DNA of 64,000 nucleotides, taken from the NCBI GenBank assembly GCA_037157565.1, contig JAZHRO010000062.1:7316001-7380000 (forward strand), written 5' to 3'. The translations under genes and the position numbers were made by a program. The notes under the pieces were generated by a model. That model worked only from the letters and a program-made list of their open reading frames with translations, made no database searches and was not told where the DNA came from. Each line of letters opens with the position of its first letter. The first letter of the stretch is position 1. This DNA is from Thalassia testudinum. Its lineage: Eukaryota > Streptophyta > Magnoliopsida > Alismatales > Hydrocharitaceae. Shown piece after piece: positions 46,356 to 59,066 of this stretch.

Positions 46356-47726
46356 GCACTACCGCAGGAAGAATTGGGGGGATACGAAGGGAAAAGGAGA
46401 TGAGAGAAATGACGCCGCAAAGGTACACTTGATAAAAAATCAATACAATCAAATTCCTAACCTCTACAGTGTGCCCTTAGACCTAAAGATCTAAGTTACC
46501 TACTATCACGTCCTACGGAATCGAATGCGAGCACCGTGGAACCACCGGTCCAGATGAAAGGCCGTTTGCCCCAGTCTTAGACACCCGATAACACGCGGGA
46601 ACCCTCACTAGCACGTAGGCGCTGCACGCAGGTAGTTAGACCTCCAATCCTTAATAAGGGTCAAGTTGCTACTAGTTTTAGTTAGAGGCTTAGGATCAAG
46701 TGCTTCTGGAATGTGAAGGGCATTATTTACGGGTAATGCCCAAGTGATTGATTTTACAAAGTATGTAAACCAAGCATGCAATGGGGAAATCTCCCCGAAT
46801 TGAAGTTTTAATTGGTGAATGGTTTTTAGAGTTTCAGCCTTAAGTAGTATGATTTTTAGGATTTCTCTGAATTACTAATTCAACTAATCTTCAGGTTTTG
46901 AGAGAATACAAGTTTTTCTCTAAGCCCAACAAACCCTTCTTCAAAGTTAGTTGGTTAATGCATGCTAAAATGCAATGGGCTTCCCTAGATGGAGATTTCT
47001 ATGTGTGGATGCATGAATCAATTTTAGATTAGTGTGAAAGGGAGCCAAAGCACTTCAATTCAAGTGCTCCCAATCACCAAAATGATTTCCACACACAAGG
47101 CTCAACCATAAGATAAAGAAAATCAAATTGTTGGGGTTGAAGTATTCGGGATTGAATCTTAAGCACGTGAAAGGTTGTGGTGGGGTTGGAATCAACTCAA
47201 TTCCAAGTCTCCCCACCAAAAAGGTGATCCCGAATTGCAGATAAATGAGGCAAAGAGGGATGGCAATCAATCTATTTATTTTTGCCTCAAAGAATACTTC
47301 ACACGGCGAAAGATTCAAGAATCAAGATTCTTGGATTTTTGCTATGCGAAGTTTGGTGGGAAATGCCGAGGCAATGGGAGTAATGGCAAACAATTAAACA
47401 AGTGATTTTTAATCCACTTGCCCCAAGAGATCCCAAGGAGTTTTTTTTTTAGTTTATTATTATTATTTTTTTAGGTGACAAGTTGACCTAAGTTGCTAAG
47501 AATGAGAGACCTACCTGATCAGCAACGTGGGCGAAGCTCCACTACGATGCCGACGACTTCACGCTCTCGTCCTCGCCTTGGATCTACCCACGTCTCTAAC
47601 TTCGTCTGCCTGCCTTCTCCTTGCAACTGGTTCACCTGCACACCAACAAAAAGAGACACCCATGAAGAGAAGGGTGTGAGAAGAGAAAAATTAAAGGAAT
47701 GGAGTAGAAACTTACTTGAATGCGCA
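46356..47726 (-). other. Element 2 leader between primer site and gag
   Basis: No gene; stops in all frames. A T-rich run at 47438-47472. Confidence 0.7.
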
Positions 47727-47746
47727 CTTCCCCAGCAATGGCGCCA
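47727..47746 (-). other. Primer-binding site of element 2
   Basis: Minus strand TGGCGCCATTGCTGGGGAAG, complementary to the 3' end of a tRNA-Asp type with one or two changes. It lies 9 nt inside the 5' LTR. Confidence 0.9.
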
Positions 47747-48439
47747 GAAAGAGTATGGTGTAGACCCGGATAGGTGGTGTTAATATGGTGATTTAATCAT
47801 TGAAATGCATATAGTGGTTAACCTAAATCGAGCCTAACCATCTTTTTACAAAAACTTTTAACCTGGCCTACTTGATTTTATCTTAGTCACTTTTAGGCCT
47901 AGGGTCGAACTCAGGGAAGCGGGATTAGAGGTGAATAAGTTACTACGACCTTCCTATGACGAATCTCTTCCATTCATTTATTATGCTTTTGGTGTTTTTA
48001 TATTTAAGATTTATTTTCTGATAATTTTTGTCCTTGAGGTACACCATCAAAATTAGGTTCTTGGCTTTGAGCCAAATTAGGGTTCCCAAAACTAGTCTTG
48101 CTATTCTCAAGACTGCGTACCTACAAGTCAAGGATTATCTTTTCTCTTTTGTATATTTTTTTTATCTTTTTAATGGCAGGAAAGAGAAACAGAAATAAAG
48201 TAAATATAGTATATATATATGTATATATTATATATGTATATAGGGGTGGGGGTGGAGGTGGAAATGGCGTGTAGCACGGTGTCGAGTTGATCGTCGTTTA
48301 GGATGACGCAACCAACAGGACAAAGTGCTGCGTGGAGTATAGGATGGCTAGGTGGAAGATGTGTGCGAAGATGCTTTCTGTATGCGTGTATCAGGGAATA
48401 CAGCAACTGGTGCAGATATTCCCGTGATACGTGTGGTAG

Positions 48440-48518
48440 GTGATATGAAAATATATATACGTATATATATAGATATGGTTATAATTATATAGGTGTATAT
48501 GTAGTTATATATGTATAT

Positions 48519-48550
<32 letters not shown>

Positions 48551-48757
48551 TTATAATTGCATTTATATGTATGTATATATAACTATATATATAGATATAG
48601 ATATGTATATATATATATGTATATATATATAGTAATATATGTATATAGTTACATATGTGTATATGTATATATATATATTAGTATAAGTATCTATGTATAT
48701 AGATATATGTAGATAGATATACATACATATATATGTATTTATAGTTATAGATATATG

Positions 48758-48792
<35 letters not shown>

Positions 48793-49010
48793 ATATATAC
48801 TTATACTTGGTTCTATAGGTACTAATATATGTATAGATATATGTATATATATATATATGTATATAAATATATATGTATATATTTATATATATAAGTATAT
48901 AGTAGTGTATAAGTGAGTGGGTGTGTGTACGAGAGTGTGTATGTGTGTGTATGTGTCTGTAGGAGGGAGTGAGAGAGTGCTGTGAGAGAGAGAGAGAGAG
49001 AGAGAGTTTG
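48440..49010 (-). repeat. Microsatellite tract in element 2 5' LTR
   Basis: TATATGTA-type, GTGTGT and GAGAGA runs as in the 3' LTR; unit numbers and order differ between the two. Confidence 0.9.
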
Positions 49011-49779
49011 CTGGAGTGAAGAAGGCGTGGGTGAGTTAAGTCGTCTAGAGCCTCTAGCCGTCATCTGATGGCCACGTGCAGGTGCAGGCGCGTAGGTGCG
49101 CGCATGTAGGAGGGAGTGAGCGTGAGGGAGGGACGAAGGTGCTAGCGCTAGTGGACGCTGAAGCGGGCGGGTGCAAATGCGAGTACAGGCACTGGAGCGG
49201 GTGCGGGAGAGACGCGGGCGCAGGCCGGTGACGGTTGCAGCGAGGAGAGAGTGCTTGGTGACCGGATAAGTGATTAACTTTCCGGTCACCGCACTGTAGC
49301 AGCGTGAGATCGCGGCTACAGTGCAAGGGCAAAAAGTTGACCGGCTGGCGCACGTGAAACCGGCTGGGCTGCGGGCGGAGGTTCGCGACAGGACACGCTG
49401 AGAGGGGCGAGGGCAACTTGCTGGCGCGCGTAGAGCTCGCGGAACAGGTGCCTGAGGTGCGTGGTGGCCTGCGCTGTTGCTGGCTGCCGCTGCTTCTTCT
49501 TGAGTTTCCGAGCTTGAAGCTCCTACGGCAATGGCGGAAATGGCTGAACGACGAAATCAGAGAAGAGAACCACCATGCCCACCGGCTCTTTGATGAGCTG
49601 GGAGGTGGTGGGACTCACAGTGGTGGTTGTGTACCACTGTGAGTTGCTCCTGCCTACAGCGTGGCTCCTCAAAAGGAGGAGAGGCTGCGTATGCAGGGGA
49701 GAGGGGAGGAGATGGCCTGGAGGAAGGATGGTGCTGTCTGTGTGTGGACCAGGCCCCCTGCAAGGAAGAGGGCTGTGCT

Positions 49780-49789
49780 CTTTTTAAAG
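49780..49789 (-). promoter_or_regulatory. TATA-like box of element 2 5' LTR
   Basis: Minus strand CTTTAAAAAGAGC, matching TTTAAAAG in LTR Z. The inverted repeat upstream of it is decayed here. Confidence 0.45.
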
Positions 49790-50142
49790 AGGAAAGAGGC
49801 ATGCACCACCATGCCCTGGGCTGTATGCATGGCTATGCATGCAGCTGTCAGGGCAAGCTGAGCAGAGAATGGCTCAAGGAAGAAGCTGCCATGCCTTGCA
49901 GTCACGCGAAGAAATTCAAAGCCAAATAGAAATAAAAAAAAAGATGGAGATTTTGCGAGGCAGCACTTGAGGAATATGTTAATTTCAAGGCCATTTTGTT
50001 CACTCGCCTCCCCTCTCAAATAAATGCATGCATGCATTTATTTTTACAAATGCGACTTTGGCTACCTACTATACACTGGCAATGCTTGGAAATAGTGCAA
50101 GATGGCACAATTTTTGATGTATTTTTGCTATGCAATCGTGGG

Positions 50143-51490
50143 TAATGCTGCCTCAATGTAATTGAAATATACATAGAAATACTCATAAACTCATCACTTT
50201 TTTTCTCTTTTTTTTTCTTTTTCTAATTTTTTTCTTCTCTCTTTTTTCTATATATATTTTGATTTTTTTTATTTCTTTTCTTCTTTTTTTCTAATAATTT
50301 TTTTTCTATATATTTTTTCTATATATAATTTTTTTCACACAACTCAATACAGCACATGACATATGCGAAATTCATTCGGGAGGCATTATTAGGGATTGGT
50401 GGTGTTCAAGAGATATTGGGTGGCATATTTGGTGGAAGTGCCTACTCTCGGCACTGGGAAGAGATGGGTAGGATAGCATATTCCTGACCTTGACATCAAT
50501 ACCCTCCTTCAGTCGAGGATTCTATAAAGAATGGTCGTAACCATCCACCTTGGTCCTAGTTTTATTAGAACTCGATCTTCGTGTATTTGCGTTGGTTTGT
50601 GGCTCTTAAAATTCACACAATCAGTTATACACAAGAACCGACAGCGAAATTGTGCCTAACTCTGAGTATCATCACTCAATTATCTAGAATTCTAGATTCC
50701 TTGCATTAATCTTAGAGCACCAGTAACACTCTACTCTCATCTCACACTATTTGGTGGATTTTAGAAGAAGATTCTCCTGACTCCCTAAACATTGTCCAAG
50801 GGTTTAGGAAAAGAAGCACTACTTCTTCTTGATAAACTAAAAAATTTTATCAGTCTTCACAGTGAACCCATTGCAAAATCTACGTGTGAGTGTGAAATTT
50901 TGTACTAGATTTCACATTACAGGAATCAACTAGAGGATCAAAATCCTTAATGCATCCTCTTGATAAAAATCTAATTTGTGAATGCAATATGCATATATGC
51001 TTTATACAAATAACCACTTCTGATTTGTACTTTAATGTTGTTCCCTTGTTAGGTTAATTCAGAACAAAAGGATGAGAGAACGAGTTGGAAGTGGCTGTTA
51101 CAAACGATTTCTAGCTCCAATGTAAGCATTGGAGGTGGAGTTAGTTGTTCTTAAATTTAGGACCCTAAAGTACATTTACATGATGCTTAGAGGTTTCTCC
51201 TAAATGCTAGCATAAAAATTTTTCAATTTTGATGTATCTACCCCCCGTACCCCCATGCCTAAGTTCTTGCATGTCCTCATGCATGAATATAAAAGAAAAT
51301 AAATTACGATAGGGAGTAGTGGGTAGAAATCACCTGTAATTGCTCCTAAATTTTCATTGAGCACAGGCCAACTTGACGGTATGCAATATGCAGAAAAATA
51401 TGCTAAAAGAAAATATGCTATGTATAGAAAATTTGTATATATGTATTTATAGATGCTGAGTTTAACGCCTCCAGCTGGGTGAAAACTCAA
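50143..51490 (-). other. Element 1 3' untranslated region, first part
   Basis: No gene. Contains GGCATGGGGGTA (minus, 51248-51259), identical to the LTR-adjacent tract of this element, and a T-rich stretch at 50190-50330 (A-rich in the element sense). Confidence 0.75.
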
Positions 51491-52784
51491 TCACATGTCC
51501 TCAATGAAATGAATGATTTTGTCAGTAGGAGGAGGTTCCTAGGCCATAAATGGCTTGAGGCGCTGGCCATTTACAGTAGAAACATGCCTAGATTTTGGGT
51601 CCCTAATTTGGACTGCCCCATTAGGATATGGGTGAATCACAATATATGGGCCAGTCCACTTGGACTTGAGTCTCCCTGCAAAGAATTTTAGGCGTGAATC
51701 GAATAACCAAACTCGCTAGTTGGGCGTGAAGTCCTTTCTCAGGATGTGGCGGTCATGAAAGGCATTTGCCTTATCTTTATAGATTGATGCATTCTCAAAG
51801 GGCTCCTGCCGGATTTCTTCTAATTCACTAAGCTAGAGCTTCCTTTCCTTACCTCCCACAACGAGGTTAAGATTGCATTTTTGCAACGCCCAAAAGGCGT
51901 GGTGCTCTAGCTCGATAGGAAGGTGACAGGCCTTACCATATACCATACGATATGGAGACATTCCAAATGGGGCCTTATATGTGGTCTGGTATGCCCAAAG
52001 TGCATCGATTAATCTATCAGACCAGTCTTTCCTATCTGGTTTAATCGTCTTTTGGGGAATCATCTTGATTTGACGGTTAGACACCTCAGCCTGCCCATTG
52101 GTCTGCGGATGATATGGGGTGGCATGCGGTGATGTACCCCATATTTCTTTAATAATGACCTAAAATGGAAGTGGATGAAGTGACTTCCCCTGTCACTAAT
52201 CAGGGCACAGGGTACACTGAATCTCGCAAAAATGTATTCCCGTGCGAAAGAAATGACGGTCTTATGATTAGCCCATCTTGCCAGGATGGCTTCGACCCAC
52301 TTTGAGACATAATCAACAGTGAGGAGTATGTACTTGAATCCATGCGAATTCGGGAAAGGACCTATAAAATCAATGCCCCATAAATCGAACACTTCTACGA
52401 CCAAGATGGGTTGGAGAGGCATCATGTCTCTCCTGGTCATAGAACTAGCTGACTGGCATCGCTTGCAGCATATGGCATAGTCGTGTGCATCTCTGAAGAT
52501 GGTTGGCTAGAAAAATCCCGACTGCAAAATCTTTATAGTAGTTTTTCAGCCTGAGAAATGACCTTCATAGGCTTCACTATGGCAAAAAGATAAAACACTA
52601 GAGATCTCAGAATCTGGGATACATCGCCTGATGATCTGATCTGCTCCAATGTGGAATAGCAAAGGGTCATCCCAGAAATAGAATTTGGCCTCAGATATGA
52701 ATTTGAGTTTCTAGTCCTTGGATAAATTCATGGGGATCTTGCCTACGACAAGATAATTCGTGATATTTGTGTATCAGGGAAACT
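51491..52784 (-). pseudogene. Integrase of element 1
   Basis: Core blocks are readable (LWGIDFIGPF, VDYVSKWVEAI, LISDRGSHF, then in another frame [29 protein letters not shown]), and the C-terminal [13 protein letters not shown]. The DGG after the second Asp is DRG. The zinc-finger part (52500-52700) is scrambled by frame changes and stops. It ends at 51491. More decayed than element 2. Confidence 0.9.
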
Positions 52785-54464
52785 CTACAAAATGAATTGC
52801 CAAAGAGATTCATCCGGGAATTGATCTGAAATCGGCAGGGAATAAGGGATGTGGGATGGGTCTAGTCTAGATAAGTGATCCACCACAACATTTTGTGCTC
52901 CAACTTTGTCATGTATTTCAACATCAAATTCGTGTAAGAGAAGGATCCATCTGATAAGATGGGATGTGGCATCCTTCTTTGCCAGCAAATGCCGAAGGGC
53001 GAAGTGGTTTGTGAAAATTATCACTTTGGACCCCAGTAAATATGAATGGAATTTCTCCAACCCGAATACTACCGCTAGCAGCTCCCTTTTAGTGATAGTA
53101 TAATTATGCTGAGCCTCATTCAGTGTCTTGCTAGTGTAGTATATAACAAAAGGTTGTCGCTCCTGATGTTGGCCTAAAACAGCTTCGACAACAAAATTGG
53201 ATGCGTCACACATCATCTCGAAGTTGAGCGATCAGTCGAGTAGTTGGAGAATCGGTGAATCAGAAATAGCGCTTTCCAAAGTCTCGAAAGCGCTGAGACA
53301 TGAGGAATCAAAATCAAATGGGACATCTGATAGCAGAAGATTTGTCAATGGGTGCGCGATTTTCGAAAAATCACGTGTAAATCTCCGGTAAAAACCAACG
53401 TGACCCAAGAATGATCTGATCTGTTTAACTGAGCTAGGTGGAGGTAATCGGGATATGATTTTAGATTTAGCTCAGTCAACCTCGAGTCCATCAGAAGAGA
53501 TCCTGTGTCCTAGTACATTGCCATCCCTCACCATGAAATGGCTTTTTTCCCATGAGAGTACTAGGTTTACTTCAATACACCATTTTAGGATCTTGGTGAG
53601 GTTATCAAGACAAGATGTGAAATCATCTCCGAAAATGGAGAAATCATCCATAAACACCTCCACATACTCCCTAATCATGTTAGAGAAGATGGCCATCATG
53701 CAACGCTGAAATGTCGTTGGTGCGTTGTAGAGGCCGAAGGGCATTCGCTTGAAGGCGAATGTTCCAAAGGGACCTGTGAATATGGTCTTGTCTTGATCTT
53801 TCGAGCTAATCGCTACCTAATTATACCCAGAGTATCCATCCAAAAAGCAAAAGAAACTACGTCGAACTAACTGCTCTAAGATCTGACTAATGAACAGTAA
53901 AGGAAAGTGATCCTCCTGGGTAGCCGTATTTAGTTTCCTATAATCTATGCAAACCCTCCACGATGTTGCGTTGTAGGTTGGGATGGATTTTCCCTTATCA
54001 TTTTTTATTACGCTGAGTCCTACTTTCTTGGGCAGAATCTAGATTGGACTCACCCATTGGATGTCAGAGATCGGGTATATGATGCCCTCATCCAACCATT
54101 TGATGATCTCCTTCTTAACAACCTCTAGCATTTTCGGGTTCAGGTTCCTTTGAGGTTGTCTTGAAGGTTTCACCCCCTCATCCGTGTAAATGTGATGAGT
54201 ACAATACGAGCCACGAATTCTATGGAGATCAGCAATACTCCACCCAATAGTAGCCCTATGGTGTTGTAATACAGAAATCAATTGATATTCTTGTTCTTGG
54301 GTTAAGTGAGCACTAATGATGACCGAGTATGTCTTACTTTCACCCAAAAACACATATTTGAGTGAGTCAGGGGCTTTAGTTCAATCATGGGTGGGTTAGA
54401 TTTAGAGGTAGGAGTAGGAGAAACAGAATCAATGGCGAAAATCTGATGGTCCAGGGATTCCTGC
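52785..54464 (-). pseudogene. RT and RNase H of element 1
   Basis: Linker (SVLQHHRATIGWSIADL, HHIYTDEGVKPSR), RT with MPFGLYNAPTTFQR and FMDDFSIFG at 53472-53744, RNase H with MMCDASNFV, KRELLAVVFGLEKF and IFTNHFALRHL. The second RNase H Asp (TDH) is Asn (TNH), a G-to-A type change. Stops and frame changes at about 54039, 53800, 53470 and 53250. Confidence 0.9.
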
Positions 54465-55320
54465 TTATTTGCCACTTGCAACATAGTTAGTCATGATTGC
54501 ATTAACAGGAGACCCGTTTGTTGGAGTCACGCCCTCTTTCATTAGCAAGGGTGATTTAGTAATATGTGGATTAGGATAGTCAGAGTCAAGGGTGTTTTGG
54601 TTAGATGAACACCCCAAACAATTGGATCTGCGGGAAGAAATGTGCATTTTGTTGGTCTCAGTCCCGTGTGGATTATGGTCTAGATACCCTGATAGTGAAG
54701 ACAAATGAGACATTGGGTCATCACAAAGGAGCCCAATGTTACTACAGAACACCGATTCTTCATCTTTACCATCCTCCTTGATGTGATCACAATCAAAGTT
54801 CCTTGATGCCCTGAATATATCAAGTCTATGCCGTTCCTCTCCTAGGGCAATCTCCATACACCCGGATGCAAAGCCAATGTTTGCTTGGGCTGTCGCCAAA
54901 AATGGGTGACCTAAAATAATTGGTGCATCATGGAGGTTAGGATGGATCTCCATATCGAGAACGAAAAAGTCTGCAAGAAAGCAGAATCCACGGACCTTAA
55001 TGATCACATTTTCAACCACCCCCCTCGATGTTTTCACTGATCAATCAGCCAACTGAATAGTAACCAAGGTGGGTTTTAACTTCCGAAATCAAAATCGATC
55101 ATATACGGTAGTGGGAGTTAGGTTGATGGGCGAACCTAGATTAAGAAGGGCCCGATCAAATGGAGAATCTTGCAAACAGTAGGAAATGAGTGGAGTACCA
55201 GGGTCATTCTTCTTAGGTTGTAAGTCGACTAGAATCATGGTACTAGCCTCCTTTGATAAGACCATCTATCGTCCATTCTTCTACTGTCGCTTCGGGGTAC
55301 AATAGTCCTTAAAGAACCTA
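54465..55320 (-). pseudogene. Aspartic protease region of element 1
   Basis: ALLNLGSPINLTP near 55130 shows the catalytic Asp changed to Asn; ILGHPFLATAQANI and DIFRASRNFDCDHI follow at 54465-55037. Stops near 55095 and 55040. Confidence 0.85.
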
Positions 55321-57380
55321 GCGACAACGGGAATGTGATCGATGGCCTCGAGGAGAGACCTGAATATGTACTTCCTTGAACATCGATTTCAGGTCCTCAA
55401 AATTCCATGTCTCCCTTTTCTGGGCTACATTTTGTGTCAAAGCCTCAGGAAAAGGGATGGGAATCTTAGAATCAATGGGCCTCTTGCCCTTATCTACCGT
55501 AGATGGCTCCTGAGATGGAGTTGAACTATCTTGTGGTGAAGGGTGTGAAAAATCAGGACCCGCTTGCCTAATTGGTGGGTCGTATATCTTTTTCCTTCTC
55601 AACAAAATAGCTTTCGTATCGGAATGCTATCCGTGAGGTGGTGGAGGAGCGAAAGGGGCAGAGTAAATGGGGTTTTGCAACAAAGGCGGTTGGCCTTGAG
55701 CGTTACCAGGTAGTATAGGGGCTCCTGTAATATAGCGTGTGCCTATCCCTGTGGTGCCTGAAACGTAGGCGGGGTGCCCTGGTTCTACACATATCATGGG
55801 TTTGGGACTGGTTGGGAGGGCAAGGCTCCCTTAGTCCTATGCTCCTGCAATAGCTGGTTCTGTATGTCTTGGATGCTCTGTATCTGGTCAGCCATTACCT
55901 TCATTATCTGCAAGTTATCCTGTGCCGATTTCTGCATCGATTCTTGCAGCTCCTCTTTTAATGCCTCCAAAGGGTTGGCCCGCTTTGGAGGTTGACCGGA
56001 AGCTTAATGTAGCGATTGGTATATAGAACGAGATTGCTGCTGCTGAGACGGGAATGGCTACTACTGAGATGGGAATGGCTATTGCCTTGGATATGTGTTT
56101 TGCGCATTCCAATATTGCCTGGTTAGGTAGTGTGGATCTTAATGTGGTCTCTACTAATTAGCAACCCAGGAGAAGTTCGGATGTTGGTGCCAACTAGGGT
56201 TATGCGTCTCCAAGTATGGGTTATTACACCCGTATCCCTGAATAGCGTTGACATCTTCGTAGGCCGACGACGTCTGAGACGTATATTCATCAAGGGAATA
56301 CGCATCAAAATCATCATGCGATGCGGGATCCTGCTATGTGGGATCTCGTAAATACGAAGAAGATGCTTCCTGAGTGAATAAATTAAATCGAGCAGGAGGG
56401 GCTCGGGGTGCATAAGAGGATCTAGATGTAGCAGAATTTCCGACTAAATCAAGTCGAGCTCGAATCAGTTTGTCGAGCTTCTTACCTAGTAGGTCAACCT
56501 TATCCAGCTGCTTGGTGATGATGTCCATATTGGCTCGAGCTGATTTGGCCTTAGCCTCGTGGACACTTACTCGTTGCTGTCCAGGTCATTAGAATTGGTT
56601 CATTGATGCGGCATTCATAGAATTCTCCACTAAAGACTCGAGCAACTAAAATGCGTTGTTCTCCTCTTTTGCGAGGAAGTTCCCACCACTAGATGCATCG
56701 ACCAGATACCGATGTGTATCATCCAGTCCATGGTAAAAGATCTGAGCCAAGTGCCATTTGGACACACCATGGTGATGGCATTTCCTAAAGAGATCATGAA
56801 ATCGATCCCAGGCATCATGTAACTTCTCCCTAGGTCCTTGGGAGAAAGTCGTAATCGCGCGCCTGATCGCAATTGTACGACCGATCCGGAAGAACTTTTG
56901 TAGGAATTTACATCGTAATTCCGCCCAGGTTCCAATTGGCCTCCCAATGGTCTTGAACCAATATGAAGCTTTGTCCTTGAGAGAGAACAGAAAAAGCTTC
57001 ATGAGAACAATTCCCAGGTCCACATTCCTGGGTCGAACCGTTTCTACAATTCGACTCATGTCCTCTATGTGCTGTAAAGGATCCTCGTTCGAGTTCCCAT
57101 AGAAGTAATTCTGGATCAAGCTAATTACGTTGGGTTTCAATTCGAATGCATCTCTGCTTGCAGGAATCCGGACTTGAGGTGTGAGAATCGACACCGCCGG
57201 ATCATAGAAATCCCGTGGCTATTCTCCTCGGGGTGGATGCAGCATTTTGTCCAATGTCATCAATATTTGATTGATATTCTATTGATATTGCTCCTCTCAT
57301 TGGATGACTCGGGCTTCCAAGCGAGCCATCAGGTCCAGATTTGCTAGATCCTGACCAGGTTTGGGTCCAGGGTTAGCCAT
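55321..57380 (-). pseudogene. gag of element 1
   Basis: Start taken at 57380 (MANPGPKPGQDLANL). Capsid part at 56646-57194 (AFELKPNVISLIQ, DPLQHIEDMSRI, LKDKASYWFKTI, FLQKFFRIGRT, AWDRFHDLFRKC, ASSGGNF). Then a low-complexity region with repeated Ser/Ala-Ala-Ile wording near 56030-56090. The C-terminal Pro-rich part is at 55318-55605. Stops near 57290, 57225, 56645 and later. Confidence 0.88.
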
Positions 57381-59040
57381 CTTAGCATTGAGAGAGTAGA
57401 AGAAGGGTGAGAAGATGGTTTGGGCGATGCGATGAATCATCTTCGCCTCCTTGGGATTGGCCCCCAAGATCAAACCAGTTGAGGTCTAAGTGACCTCCTT
57501 CCTTACATACACCAACCAACCCCTGGGTTGGTGCAGCCAAGCCAGAAAAGGCTAAGGCCTTGTCAATCAATTGGTCCTTAGGGACAGGTGACTGAATTTT
57601 TCTTTAAGATTCTAATTGATGAAGAAAAATTCGTCGTACAACCGACTGTAAGTAATCCCAACCCCCCAAGCTAACCTAACCAATCTAGACGAGGGGACTA
57701 AGGGGAAGGTTCTTCCTTTGGCTTTCTCCTTCGGTTCCTTTGTACCCCCGAGCCGTGATCGTTTGATTCTGCCTCATAGATTTGGCTAAGGTTTGGCTAA
57801 GGCGGTTGTGATGACCCAGTAGTATAACAACGAATTTAGGTTAATTAACATGTTTTAGGTAGTGTTCGTACCTTTTTCTTCAACTTGGGGCTGTTGGTGA
57901 GTGGTCCACAAGGTGACCATGCTCACAGGCTAGCCACTAGACTTGATTAAGTCTAGGTTAGCCCAATGAGGTCTCTAGATTGTAACCCTAAAAGTTGAGC
58001 CTAGGGTTCATGCAAGTTCTAAGTGTACTGCAGACCAATATTCAAATTCAAACTATTCTCTACGGAAAAATTTGAATCCAATTGATTTGAACTTTGACAG
58101 ACAGATTCCTTTCTCAATTATCTTTCTAGAGAATATTTTTCTAAAATTTTTACTATTTCAACTGAATAAATATGAATTTTTAATTATCAGAGGGTCATAT
58201 CTAGAATTTTGACCCCTTGTCAGTTTTTCAATTTGAAACAATATCAAATAAACTCCAAATATTTAGAAAAAATATGCAAATGAAAGCTAGTTTGATAATA
58301 TTTTAAACCCCACTATTTTTGGTCAAATCTGATTCGCATACTATTCGAAACGCTTTTTGAAATTTGAAAATGTTCGAATCTGGGTCAATTTGACTCCCTT
58401 GTAATTCGTGAATTTTTAAAAATTCTATAATTCAAAAGTTTTCAAATGAACTATACCGTTTGAAAGTTGGTTTGAAAATGAAGTTCATGCCCAAATTTTA
58501 TAATTTTTGGCTCAATAAATATTTGACAATTGAATTTTAAATTTGGAAATAAAGTCTAGCCGAATTTTGCGAGATGGTGAAAAGGCATTTGAAAGAGTTT
58601 GAAATTCAAAATCCCCACTTTTTCACCAAAATAATTTTTTTTTATTTTTTTTCTTTTTTTGTTTAAACTTTTTTCAAAATTTTTCAAAACTTTTTTTTTT
58701 GGAGGGAAAATTTTTCAATTTTTTTTCTTTTTTTTTCTAACTCTAACCTAAGATTCAAAAGGAACCCTAAATCTATAATCTAATTTTTTTCTTTTATTTT
58801 TCTCATGAAAATACACAAATTCTTTTTCTTTTGTTTTTCAAAAATCAAATTCTACCTAGAATTCAAATCTACCTAGGGTTTAGAAAGGGAAATCCTAAGC
58901 TAAGATAGTGATGTACACCTGATATTTTTTTAACTGCACTCGATGTGTGCACGGATTCAACTCTTCATTTCCTCCACATCATAAAGCAAGCGGAAGTGGA
59001 TTTGTCAATGTTAAGCTCACAAAAATCACAAATCAAAATC
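57381..59040 (-). other. Element 1 leader between primer site and gag
   Basis: No gene. 58620-58760 is a poly-T-rich run; 58050-58600 has repeated AATTTGAA-type wording. The 62-codon frame at 57382 has no support. Confidence 0.65.
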
Positions 59041-59048
59041 GCGTTGCC

Positions 59049-59066
59049 TCCTCGGGAACGATGTCA
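59049..59066 (-). other. Primer-binding site of element 1
   Basis: Minus strand TGACATCGTTCCCGAGGA, 2 nt from the LTR. Compared with the tRNA-Asp form TGGCGCCGTTGCCGGGGA, most changes are G-to-A or C-to-T. Confidence 0.75.

Larger units (their letters stand above)
36598..50137 (-). mobile_element. Athila element 2, complete, inserted in element 1
   Basis: 13.5 kb with both LTRs, primer site, gag, protease, RT-RNase H, integrase, 3' untranslated region and polypurine tract in order on the minus strand. GTGGG occurs at 36593-36597 and 50138-50142. The last A of the outer LTR end seems lost at 50137. LTRs differ by roughly 6% over the first 250 bp (hand count), less than those of element 1. Confidence 0.93.
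47756..50137 (-). repeat. 5' LTR of element 2
   Basis: TGGTGTAGACC at 47756 to GCAATC at 50137 (plus). Contains promoter-like TTTAAA, CACTGTAGC repeats and the microsatellite. Frames such as 48822-49289 come from repeat composition. Confidence 0.92.
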
